64,000 bases of DNA, taken from NCBI GenBank assembly GCA_026390735.1, contig JAPLFJ010000031.1, positions 30,173 through 94,172 of the forward strand, given 5' to 3'. A model generated the notes under the pieces. The model had not been told where the DNA came from. It was given only the letters and a program-made list of their open reading frames with translations, and searched no databases. The stretch comes from Ignavibacteriota bacterium (GTDB lineage Bacteria > Bacteroidota > Ignavibacteria > Tepidaquicellales > Tepidaquicellaceae). Below are positions 34,677-43,114 of the stretch, piece after piece; positions within the stretch are counted from its first letter, which is position 1; every line of letters starts with the position of its first letter. Position numbers and translations under genes: made by a program.

Positions 34677-36674
34677 ATGAAAATAATAAAGACGGTAGGT
34701 GTTGCAGGTGCGGGTAAAATGGGTTCTGCAATAGCCCAGAAATTTGCACAGGAGGGTTTCAACGTTATACTGCTTGACCGTGAAATGAAATTTGTTGAAA
34801 ACGGTATAAAGAGTATAAAGGACGTACTTGATGAAGGGGTTGCGAGAAGAATATTTTCAGAAGAGAAAGTTAAATCAATACTTGCAAATATTACACCCTC
34901 AAATATTCTTAAAGATTTCAAAAAGTGTGATATAATCATAGAAGCTATATTTGAGGATTATGAAGTTAAGACTGCATTGTTCAGGGATATTGATGCAGTT
35001 GTAAGTTCTGATGTTATTCTTGCAACGAATACTTCTTCTTTTTCTGTTACAGAACTGGCAGAATCGGTTTCACATCCTGAAAGGTTCGTCGGACTTCATT
35101 ATTTTTATCATGCCGCAAAAAACAGACTAGTGGAAATAATTCCGGGAAAACACACATCTGAAGAAACAATCAATTCAGTAAAATTATTCTGTATTCTATC
35201 AGGGAAAGACCAGATTACTTGTAAAGATTCATACGGCTTTGTTGTAAACCGTTTCTTTGTTCCATGGCTGAATGAATCTGTGAAATTACTTGAGGAAGGT
35301 TATGCAACTCCATACCAGATAGATAAAGTCTGCGAGAAAGTATTTTCAATCGGAATGGGACCATTTGCACTTATGAACGCAACAGGTGTTCCTATTGCAT
35401 ACCATTCGCAAAAGACGCTGGAAAGATTCGGTAATTCCTACATAGTTTCAGAATTGCTGAAAACGCAAACGGAAAGCAATAAACCATGGTTAATAGAAGA
35501 GTGCAGGGATGAAATCAGCTCTGAGAAATATGAAATAATTAAATCCAGGATGCTTGGTATTGTCTTCTTTGTAAGTTCTCAGCTTCTTGATGAAAAGGTT
35601 TGCTCTGCGATAGAAATTAACAGGGGAGCCAGAATAGGTTTAAAGTGGAGACGCGGTCCGATTGAACTTATGAGTAGAACCGGTGAAGAAATAGTAAAGG
35701 AATTAATATCTGGAGTATGCAAACTTTATGATGAAGCTATACCTGATTCCGTTGGCAGTAATTACTGGACAATGGATTACATTTCCACATATTCCAGCGG
35801 AAAGAATGCTGTGATTACATTATCAAAGCCAGAAGATATGAATGCACTTAACGAAGTTATTGTGAAAGATATTAATGATAAATTCAAAGATGCAGAAGAA
35901 AATCCGAATACTGAAAATATTTTCATAACAGGAAGCGGCAAAGCATTCGTGGCAGGAGCTGATATAAAGTTTTTTGTTGAAAACATAAAATCAAACTCAT
36001 TGGATAAGATTCAGGAATTTACTGAATTCGGTCAGAATGTTTTATACACGATAGATAATTCCAAAAAGAAGGTAATAGCAGTAATTAACGGTCTGACACT
36101 TGGCGGAGGACTTGAACTTGCGCTGTGTTCAGATATTATACTGTCTTTTCCGGGTTCAGTATTTGCATTTCCCGAAACAGGTATTGGTATTTATCCCGGA
36201 TTAGGCGGGACACAAAGAACACAAAAGCGAATCGGTAAAGCACTTACTAAATATCTTATTTATACAGGAAATATGCTGACTGCCGAAGAAGCACTTAAGA
36301 TAGGATTAATTGATGGCATAATATTACCTGAACAGATGTTCGGTTTATTTGAGGGTAAAGTGAACATAGAAAATTTGTTGAAACCTAAACCAGAATCCGA
36401 TAAAAAGTATACATTATTATCAGATTATTTCGCAGGACATACTGTTAAAGAAATCCTTGATAATCAGGTTACTGAAATCCAGGATCCGATTCTGAAATTA
36501 ATTAATAAGATAAAACAAAAGGCACCTCTTGCTCTTTATACTTCAGAGAAATTAATTGACGAAGAAAGAGGACCTGAATCTGAGCTTGAACATCTTAAAT
36601 ATATATTTTCAACAAAAGATGCGTTGCTTGGACTTACTTCAATAGGTAAGAAGGTTCAGTATAATGGAAACTGA
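34677..36674 (+). CDS. 3-hydroxyacyl-CoA dehydrogenase / enoyl-CoA hydratase fusion
   Basis: Bifunctional beta-oxidation enzyme of 665 residues. The dehydrogenase comes first (NAD loop GVAGAGKMGSAIAQ at the N-terminus, GLHYFYHAAKNRLVEIIPG). The hydratase domain follows from ~residue 370 (GKAFVAGADIKFF, GLTLGGGLELALCSD, PETGIGIYPGLGG with both catalytic glutamates). This order is the reverse of FadB/FadJ. In the operon it would oxidise 3-hydroxypimelyl-CoA and may also process crotonyl-CoA or hydroxybutyryl-CoA. All key residues look intact. Confidence 0.9.
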   Translation: MKIIKTVGVAGAGKMGSAIAQKFAQEGFNVILLDREMKFVENGIKSIKDVLDEGVARRIFSEEKVKSILANITPSNILKDFKKCDIIIEAIFEDYEVKTALFRDIDAVVSSDVILATNTSSFSVTELAESVSHPERFVGLHYFYHAAKNRLVEIIPGKHTSEETINSVKLFCILSGKDQITCKDSYGFVVNRFFVPWLNESVKLLEEGYATPYQIDKVCEKVFSIGMGPFALMNATGVPIAYHSQKTLERFGNSYIVSELLKTQTESNKPWLIEECRDEISSEKYEIIKSRMLGIVFFVSSQLLDEKVCSAIEINRGARIGLKWRRGPIELMSRTGEEIVKELISGVCKLYDEAIPDSVGSNYWTMDYISTYSSGKNAVITLSKPEDMNALNEVIVKDINDKFKDAEENPNTENIFITGSGKAFVAGADIKFFVENIKSNSLDKIQEFTEFGQNVLYTIDNSKKKVIAVINGLTLGGGLELALCSDIILSFPGSVFAFPETGIGIYPGLGGTQRTQKRIGKALTKYLIYTGNMLTAEEALKIGLIDGIILPEQMFGLFEGKVNIENLLKPKPESDKKYTLLSDYFAGHTVKEILDNQVTEIQDPILKLINKIKQKAPLALYTSEKLIDEERGPESELEHLKYIFSTKDALLGLTSIGKKVQYNGN

Positions 36675-36688
36675 TTTATTAAAACTGA

Positions 36689-37900
36689 ATGAAAATGAAT
36701 GAAGTATATATAGTCGATGCTATCAGAACACCAATAGGTAAATATGCCGGAGCGTTGAAGGATATACGTCCTGATGATATGGCAGCTTTACTTATAAGAG
36801 CTACGGTCAGCAGGGTATTCGGAGAAAGCATAACCCATTCAGAAATTGAAGATGTAATCCTCGGTAATGCCAATGGGGCAGGGGAGGAAAACCGTAATGT
36901 AGCAAGAATGAGCGTACTCCTTTCTGATTTACCTTTTAGTGTAGGTGGTGTTACTGTAAACCGTCTCTGTGGGTCAGGTATGCAGGCATTTACAGATGCA
37001 GTGAGGGCAATTAGAAACGGTGATGGTGAATGTTATCTTGCAGGAGGAGTTGAATCCATGACACGCGCTCCGTTCGTAATGGCCAAAAGCAGTGAACCTT
37101 TCGGAAGGAAAACTGAAATATACGATACAACTATTGGCTGGCGTTTTACTAATCCTGAACTGGCAAAGAAATATTATCCGTTTTCCATGGGTGAGACGGC
37201 TGAAAATGTAGCAGAATCACATAATATATCAAGGCAACAACAGGATGAATTTGCTTTTGAATCTCAGATGAAAGCAAAGTGCGCAATTGAAACTGGAAAG
37301 TTTAAAGATGAAATTATTCCGATTGAAGTAAAAACAAAGAAAGAAATTTATACATTTGATACAGATGAATTTCCAAAGTCTGATACTACGATTGAGAAGT
37401 TATCTAAACTGAAGCCTGCTTTCAGGGAAAATGGCACTGTAACAGCAGGTAATTCAAGCGGAATAAACGACGGTGCGAGTATGATTATGCTTGCATCGGA
37501 AAAATTTATAAAAGAACATTATTTAAAACCTAGGGCAAAGTTTATTTCTTCTGCCGTGGCAGGCGTTGACCCATCTTTAATGGGGCTTGGGCCTGTCCCT
37601 GCTGTTAGAAAAGCTTTAATACGTGCTGGTTTGAAGTCTGAACAGGTAGACCTAATCGAACTGAATGAGGCATTTGCTTCGCAAAGCATTGCGTGTATAA
37701 ACGAACTCGGACTTGATTCCGGTATAATTAATGTCAACGGCGGTGCAATTGCACTTGGTCATCCTCTTGGTTCAAGCGGTTCCAGGATTATTGTCACGTT
37801 GCTTCACGAACTGGAAAAAAGAAAGCTCAAAACAGGAATGGCATCTATGTGTATAGGTGTGGGACAGGGGATTGCAACTGTAATTGAAAGAATAGGATAA
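36689..37900 (+). CDS. acetyl-CoA acetyltransferase / 3-oxoacyl-CoA thiolase
   Basis: Thiolase of 403 residues with C94 (NRLCGSGMQ), NEAFASQ, GGAIALGHPLGSSG and a second cysteine in SMCIGVGQG. It resembles PcaF/PhaA-type thiolases. It would cleave 3-oxopimelyl-CoA or acetoacetyl-CoA in the last steps of the benzoyl-CoA route. It may start at ATG 36689 or two codons later. It is the last gene of the operon and is followed by a terminator. Confidence 0.9.
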   Translation: MKMNEVYIVDAIRTPIGKYAGALKDIRPDDMAALLIRATVSRVFGESITHSEIEDVILGNANGAGEENRNVARMSVLLSDLPFSVGGVTVNRLCGSGMQAFTDAVRAIRNGDGECYLAGGVESMTRAPFVMAKSSEPFGRKTEIYDTTIGWRFTNPELAKKYYPFSMGETAENVAESHNISRQQQDEFAFESQMKAKCAIETGKFKDEIIPIEVKTKKEIYTFDTDEFPKSDTTIEKLSKLKPAFRENGTVTAGNSSGINDGASMIMLASEKFIKEHYLKPRAKFISSAVAGVDPSLMGLGPVPAVRKALIRAGLKSEQVDLIELNEAFASQSIACINELGLDSGIINVNGGAIALGHPLGSSGSRIIVTLLHELEKRKLKTGMASMCIGVGQGIATVIERIG

Positions 37901-37903
37901 TAA

Positions 37904-37930
37904 AAAAGGGTTATTAAAAATAACCCTTTT
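37904..37930. terminator. terminator of the benzoyl-CoA operon
   Basis: GGGTTATT (37908-37915)-aaa-AATAACCC (37919-37926) flanked by A and T runs. The convergent T9SS gene (37954-38844, minus) may use it too. Confidence 0.9.
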
Positions 37931-37953
37931 AAAATAAACTTAATTATTATAGC

Positions 37954-38844
37954 TTATTTAGCAAATATCATTTTTCTTACTTCTGTTTTTGAATCAGTCT
38001 TAATCCTGTAAAAATAAATACCACTTGGCAAACCTGATGCATTGAATTCCACAGTATGAGTTCCTGCAGCTTTATTTTCGTCTAAAAGTGTTTTTACTTC
38101 TCGTCCCAAACGGTCATAAACAGTAAGTTTAACACTGGAACCTTCTCTTAACGTAAAACTTATAGTCGTTGAAGGGTTAAACGGATTAGGATAATTCTTA
38201 GCTTCAAAATAGGATTCTTTGTCATTCGACGTTATTGTTTCGTTTTCTCTCGGGGCAAGGTTTTCCTTATTTGGAATTTCGGAGATTAAGGCAATTCCTG
38301 ATACAAATTTCCCTTCCTTGAAATTTTTTCCCGTTTCAAACTCAAACTGAATACCTATTGCGTCTTCTTCTGTTACTGTGAAATCGTCATTAAATTTTGA
38401 TACTAGTTTAAAATTTTCTTCGTCTAGTTTAACTTTCACTTCTTTCCATCCACTGAAATTCAACGATACAGGTTTCGACATAAGGAGAATATCTTTGTCT
38501 TCATTGTACTTGCCGTTATTATCGATATCATACAATAATTCGATCTTAACGGTTGCATCATTGCTTACACCCTGCATCATAACGTTAACGTAATTACCGA
38601 CTGCGAATAAGATAGGAGAGCTTTTATAAACTTTTCCGATGTAAGAAGATGGTTTAACTTTTTGTGCAGAATATATTTCAACAAAACCATTCTCTTTATT
38701 ATCGGTTTCATGTGAATATTTCATTTCTACTCCGCCCCATATCCATGCACTTAAATCTTTCTTCGAAAAATCATCGTATACAGTAACCTGTGCACTTAAA
38801 TTTAATGTTATAAGTAATGTAATTAAAAGCAGTAATACCTTCAT
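37954..38844 (-). CDS. T9SS-sorted secreted protein
   Basis: Secreted protein of 296 residues with a signal peptide (MKVLLLLITLLITLNLSAQ). A ~190-residue beta-rich domain of unknown type includes DIDNNGKYNEDKDIL, an EF-hand-like calcium loop. The C-terminus is a type-A T9SS sorting domain (NYPNPFNPSTTISF near residue 217, terminal RKMIFAK). Probably displayed on or released from the cell surface. It is convergent with the benzoyl-CoA operon and shares its terminator; no functional tie is implied. Confidence 0.82.
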   Translation of the reverse strand: MKVLLLLITLLITLNLSAQVTVYDDFSKKDLSAWIWGGVEMKYSHETDNKENGFVEIYSAQKVKPSSYIGKVYKSSPILFAVGNYVNVMMQGVSNDATVKIELLYDIDNNGKYNEDKDILLMSKPVSLNFSGWKEVKVKLDEENFKLVSKFNDDFTVTEEDAIGIQFEFETGKNFKEGKFVSGIALISEIPNKENLAPRENETITSNDKESYFEAKNYPNPFNPSTTISFTLREGSSVKLTVYDRLGREVKTLLDENKAAGTHTVEFNASGLPSGIYFYRIKTDSKTEVRKMIFAK

Positions 38845-38874
38845 ATTAAAATAATCCTATTTAATTTTTAAAAA

Positions 38875-39306
38875 TTATTTCAGGACAGTCATTCTTTTAA
38901 CGGAAGTAAATCCATTAATCTGCAGTTTATAAAGATAAACTCCGGAAGTTAATTCAGAAGCATCAAATTCAACTTCATAATTACCTGCGGATTGTTTCTC
39001 ATTTACAAGCACACTGATTTCCTGTCCCACCAAGTTAAAGACTGTCAAAGAAACATTGCCTTCTTTTTTAATCTTGTAACTTATCTTAGTTGAAGGATTA
39101 AACGGGTTTGGAAAATTCTGGAATAGTTTGTAGTCTTCCGATTGTTGCAAAGTTGTTTTACTTTTTTCAATCGGATCTGTGTTGGAATGTTCATTATTAC
39201 CAGCATACATTTTCGTGCCGATAAGAAAGAACACTAACAAAACTATTATGTTTAATCCTTTTTTCATTAGTCTAATAATAGATATTTTATTCAAAACATT
39301 CAACAT
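38875..39306 (-). CDS. minimal T9SS protein: signal peptide plus sorting domain
   Basis: Protein of 143 residues, or 130 if it starts at the ATG at 39267 (MKKGLNIIVLLVFFLIG), which gives a normal signal peptide. Between signal and sorting domain there are only ~30 polar residues; the rest is the T9SS type-A domain (FPNPFNPSTKISY, terminal VKRMTVLK). There is no room for a cargo domain. It may be a truncated gene or a small surface peptide. It lies 31 bp upstream of the preceding T9SS gene on the same strand. Confidence 0.75.
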   Translation of the reverse strand: MLNVLNKISIIRLMKKGLNIIVLLVFFLIGTKMYAGNNEHSNTDPIEKSKTTLQQSEDYKLFQNFPNPFNPSTKISYKIKKEGNVSLTVFNLVGQEISVLVNEKQSAGNYEVEFDASELTSGVYLYKLQINGFTSVKRMTVLK

Positions 39307-39373
39307 ATAAATTTTAGAAATTATATCCTTATTAATTATACACAGTAAACCTGAGAATGTTTCAAATTTTATG

Positions 39374-39400
39374 AAAAAGGGCAGATATCTGCCCTTTTTT
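39374..39400 (-). terminator. terminator of the htrA gene
   Basis: Perfect palindrome AAAAGGGCAGAT/ATCTGCCCTTTT with flanking A and T runs, directly downstream of the minus-strand protease gene. Confidence 0.9.
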
Positions 39401-39419
39401 GACGTTTTGTAAGCTTTGT

Positions 39420-40919
39420 TTATTGAACTTCAACTGCTATAAGTCTGATGTCCTTCTGCTGAGTTACAACCTTAAGGACGACTATATCGCCTTTGCTCTT
39501 TTTATTAAGAATATTATCAAGGTCTGAAATCCCAGTGATTTTCTGCTTGTCTGCCTCAATAATCACGTATCCTGACCTTAAACCTCTGTTGAATGCTTCG
39601 GAAAAATGCGCCACATCTTTAACAACTACACCATAATCCACTTCATTCTGTTTCTTAATTGCATCAGTTAAATCAGTTACTATAAGTCCGATGGATTCAA
39701 ACTTTTTCAGGTTAGATTCGGTTTCTTCTTTCTTTTGTTCAGGGTTTTCAACGTTAGATTGTAAATTATCTGTTTTAGGTTTTAGTTTTACCTGAACATC
39801 GATAGTCTTACCGTCTCTGAAAACTTTCAGAGATGCATTCTCACCAGGTCTTTTTGAACCGATTATAGTCTGCAGTTCGTTTGCTGCATTAACTTCTTTT
39901 CCGTCAACCGTGAAAATAACGTCTCCAGTTTTAAGTCCTGCTTCTTCGCCTGCACCGCCTTTGATTACGTTCTGTATAAGAACACCTTTTGCTTTATCAA
40001 GTCCAAGCCCTTTTGCTTCTTTTGAATCAACATCTTTAATTGAGACACCAATGTATCCTCTTTCAATCTTACCGTTTTTAATTAATTCAGAAGCAACGTT
40101 CTTCGCGATATTCATTGGAATTGCAAAACCATATCCCTGATAATATCCGGTAGTAGTTTTTATAGCTGCATTAATACCTATAACAAGTCCGTTTATATCG
40201 ACTAAAGCGCCTCCGCTATTACCCGGATTTATAACTGCATCAGTCTGAATAAAATTATTAATGGCATAACTGTTACCGTCTATGTTAATATTTCTTCCGA
40301 GTGCAGAAACGATACCTGCCGTTACTGTATTATTAAGACCGAGGGGATTTCCGATTGCGAGAACCCATTGTCCAACGTGAACATCATCAGAATTACCGAC
40401 AGAGCTTACCGAAAGATTATCAGCATCGATTTTAATGACGGCAATATCCGTGTTAGGGTCAGTACCTATAAGTTTTGCTGTGAATTCTCTTTTGTCGCTG
40501 AGAATAACCTTGATGCCTTTATCGGACGCCATAGCAATCACGTGATTGTTTGTGATAATGTAACCATCCTTGCTTATAATAACCCCTGAACCTGAACCGT
40601 GCTGAGGCATATTTTCAGGCATTTGTGTATCAGGACCAAAGAAGAACTGGAAATTCTGGTCTTCATTTTTATTCTGCTTTGTGCTGCCTGTAACATCTAT
40701 GAACACAACCGATGGTGTAACCGTTTTCGATATATCTACAAACGCATCGTTTAGACCTTTAAGGTCATTACTTGTCTGTACCGGTGGAGCTGTTTTAAAA
40801 TCTATCTGCGAATTAGCAACGAGTGATTTAACGTTACTGAAATTCACTACCATAACTGCTCCGAATGCTAACGCGAATACCAGTAAAAACGCACCCGCGA
40901 ATATTGCTTTCTTTGACAT
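39420..40919 (-). CDS. degP: DegP/HtrA-family serine protease
   Basis: Periplasmic or membrane-anchored protease of 499 residues. It has an N-terminal hydrophobic helix, a trypsin-like domain with His in TNNHVIA, Asp in NTDIAVIK and Ser in NPGNSGGALVD, then two PDZ domains (GYIGVSIKDVD..., and a C-terminal LIVTDLTD...). It degrades or refolds misfolded envelope proteins. A ribosome site AAGGAG precedes the ATG. A terminator follows. Confidence 0.93.
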   Translation of the reverse strand: MSKKAIFAGAFLLVFALAFGAVMVVNFSNVKSLVANSQIDFKTAPPVQTSNDLKGLNDAFVDISKTVTPSVVFIDVTGSTKQNKNEDQNFQFFFGPDTQMPENMPQHGSGSGVIISKDGYIITNNHVIAMASDKGIKVILSDKREFTAKLIGTDPNTDIAVIKIDADNLSVSSVGNSDDVHVGQWVLAIGNPLGLNNTVTAGIVSALGRNINIDGNSYAINNFIQTDAVINPGNSGGALVDINGLVIGINAAIKTTTGYYQGYGFAIPMNIAKNVASELIKNGKIERGYIGVSIKDVDSKEAKGLGLDKAKGVLIQNVIKGGAGEEAGLKTGDVIFTVDGKEVNAANELQTIIGSKRPGENASLKVFRDGKTIDVQVKLKPKTDNLQSNVENPEQKKEETESNLKKFESIGLIVTDLTDAIKKQNEVDYGVVVKDVAHFSEAFNRGLRSGYVIIEADKQKITGISDLDNILNKKSKGDIVVLKVVTQQKDIRLIAVEVQ

Positions 40920-40969
40920 AATTATTTTATCTCCTTTTTAGTGTTAATGTTAAAAAAGTGTAATCAAAT

Positions 40970-41704
40970 TTACATATATAGTTTATTGTTTAATTCGTCA
41001 ATAATCTGATTGCTCTTCGAGAAACCATATTTCCCAATACTCATCATAAAGTGGTATTCGTAAGCATTCTGAATTTGTTTCACCAATTCTGCATCTGCAT
41101 CGAATGAAACCAAATCAGAAAATGATTTAGCATACAGTAATTCTATGTACTTCCTTTTGTTTTCATCGAAGAACATATTTCTTTTGACAGTATTCTCGCT
41201 GTCATTTAAAACATAATTATTCCCATCAAAATTTCGTATTCTGCTGTTAACAGGGTCTATGCCCTGAATCACAGCAAACTTTATCTGGTACATCAGAAAT
41301 ATAACATTTATGTTCTCATCTGCCTTGTTCAAGCTGTAGAAAGCATCTTTCAGTAACAGATATACTTCTTTGCTTACGTCATAATCATACATCATTTTCG
41401 AAGTTAGTTCAAGAAGTTTGTAAGCCACCATAAGTTTGTCGAAATCATCCTTAACTCCCGAAAACGATGAAACACATTCTGCCTTTGAAATAAACTGCAG
41501 ATCTCTGTTTTCTTTCTTAGAGAAAATAACGTTAACATGGTTCATATTCTCAAACACTCCGCCAAGTTTTGACTTATTGTTCCTCACACCTTTAACTATT
41601 GCAGAAAACTTTCCTGCTTCTTCAGAAAAAAGCGTTACTATTTTGCTTGTATCACCATACTTAAAACCGCTAAGTATAAAAGCATCTGTTTTTAAATTAT
41701 TCAT
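40970..41704 (-). CDS. recO: DNA repair protein RecO
   Basis: Protein of 244 residues with the RecO N-terminal OB fold (DAFILSGFKYGDTSKIVTLFSE, FSAIVKGVRNNKSKLGG) and the helical C-terminal domain. It helps RecR load RecA onto SSB-coated DNA and anneals strands. The zinc-finger cysteines found in some RecO proteins are absent, as in several other members. It lies just downstream of a PfkB kinase gene (27-bp gap), probably in one transcript. Confidence 0.88.
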   Translation of the reverse strand: MNNLKTDAFILSGFKYGDTSKIVTLFSEEAGKFSAIVKGVRNNKSKLGGVFENMNHVNVIFSKKENRDLQFISKAECVSSFSGVKDDFDKLMVAYKLLELTSKMMYDYDVSKEVYLLLKDAFYSLNKADENINVIFLMYQIKFAVIQGIDPVNSRIRNFDGNNYVLNDSENTVKRNMFFDENKRKYIELLYAKSFSDLVSFDADAELVKQIQNAYEYHFMMSIGKYGFSKSNQIIDELNNKLYM

Positions 41705-41731
41705 ACGTCAGCAAAATAGTAAAGTTGCATT

Positions 41732-42652
41732 CTATAAAGATACTGAATCGAAATGAGTCAGGTTGCGGAACTCTTCAAACCTTTTCATAATCTTTTCTTT
41801 GGTTAAGTGTCTGATACCGTCAAGTGAGAATTCTTCAACTGCGAGCGATGCCATTACACTTCCGTATACTATTGCCAGTTTAAGGTTAGCAGGGGAGATG
41901 TCTTTGGTTTTTGCAAGCCATCCCATAAATCCTCCTGCAAAAGTATCGCCTGCGCCTGTCGGGTCAAAAACTTTTTCTAAAGGGAATGCAGGAATAGTAA
42001 ACATAAAATCTTTTGTGATTAACATCGCACCGTGTTCACCTTTTTTGATAATTAACATTTCAGGCCCCATTGCAAAAATCTTTTTAGCAGCTACTATAAG
42101 ATTGTTCTCTTCTGCGAGCATCTTGGCTTCAGAATCATTTATTACCATCATATCAACGAGTTTCATAGTGTCCTTCAGTGCTTCAAGTTTACCTTCTATC
42201 CAGAAGTTCATTGTATCTATCATAACAAATTTCGGTTTATCCAGCTGAAGAATGACTTTCTTCTGAATTTCAGGATTAACATTTCCCAGACATACAAATT
42301 CGGTTGTCCTGAAATCTGCAGGAATAATAGGATCAAAATCTTCGAATGCATTAAGTTCGGTCTTTAAAGTATCCCTGTTATTCATATCGGTATGATAAAC
42401 TCCGTGCCAGTGGAAAGTTTTCTTTGTCTTCGAAATCTCAAGTCCGGATGTATTAATGCCCTTTGATTTAAGGAACTCTATTTCTTCGGCAGGGAAGTCA
42501 GTACCGACAATCCCAACCAGCCTTACATCATTAATAAAATAACTTGCAGTTGTAGAAATGAAAGTCGCTGAACCGCCTAAAGTGTATTCGGCTTTCCCGA
42601 ATGGCGTTTCAATTGTATCGAGTGCTAATGAACCTATTACCAGTAAACTCAT
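41732..42652 (-). CDS. PfkB-family carbohydrate/nucleoside kinase
   Basis: Kinase of 306 residues with the N-terminal GGSATFIST substrate motif, KKGEHGAML, and the catalytic DPTGAGDTFAGGF with the anion hole and catalytic aspartate. It phosphorylates a sugar or nucleoside; adenosine/ribokinase-type members look similar and the substrate is not resolved. It lies upstream of recO on the minus strand and divergent from the DUF3467 gene. Confidence 0.88.
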   Translation of the reverse strand: MSLLVIGSLALDTIETPFGKAEYTLGGSATFISTTASYFINDVRLVGIVGTDFPAEEIEFLKSKGINTSGLEISKTKKTFHWHGVYHTDMNNRDTLKTELNAFEDFDPIIPADFRTTEFVCLGNVNPEIQKKVILQLDKPKFVMIDTMNFWIEGKLEALKDTMKLVDMMVINDSEAKMLAEENNLIVAAKKIFAMGPEMLIIKKGEHGAMLITKDFMFTIPAFPLEKVFDPTGAGDTFAGGFMGWLAKTKDISPANLKLAIVYGSVMASLAVEEFSLDGIRHLTKEKIMKRFEEFRNLTHFDSVSL

Positions 42653-42781
42653 TTTTTAAGGTGTTTAAATTTATAATTATGCAAAATTAGTTGTTAATTA
42701 CATAAAGAGAAATGCTATTGCTTAAATAAATTTCAATTTGTTAATATAATGACTACTTTTAATAAATAAACTAAAATATAC

Positions 42782-43114
42782 ATGGACGAGAGACAACAAC
42801 CACAAGGACAAATAAACATTGAATTAGGCGAAAAAGAAGCCGAAGGCAATTACTCAAATCTTGCTATAATTTCTCATTCAGGAGCAGAATTTATAATTGA
42901 TTTCACAAGAATCTTCCCGGGTATCCCAAAAGCGAAAGTTCACTCAAGAATTATAATGACTCCACAGCACTGTAAGATGTTTTTAAATGCATTAAAGGAT
43001 AATATCGAAAGGTTTGAAGGTCAGTACGGAGACATTAAACTTTTTAATCCTAATAATGATAATGCCTTCGGATTTCAGCTTCCTGTAAAGCCTACAGATG
43101 AAAAGGTGAATTAA
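42782..43114 (+). CDS. DUF3467 family protein
   Basis: Small cytoplasmic protein of 110 residues matching DUF3467 (YSNLAIISHSGAEFIIDF, AKVHSRIIMTPQHCKMFLNALKDNIERFE). The family is common in Bacteroidota and related phyla; its role is unknown. Its stop codon overlaps the end of the convergent LptF/G gene by four bases. Confidence 0.85.
   Translation: MDERQQPQGQINIELGEKEAEGNYSNLAIISHSGAEFIIDFTRIFPGIPKAKVHSRIIMTPQHCKMFLNALKDNIERFEGQYGDIKLFNPNNDNAFGFQLPVKPTDEKVN

Noticed and set aside
20789..37900. Class II (BamB-I) benzoyl-CoA reductase
   Set aside because: No tungsten aldehyde oxidoreductase-like or BamC-I-like genes are seen; the ATPase subunits BcrA and BcrD mark class I.
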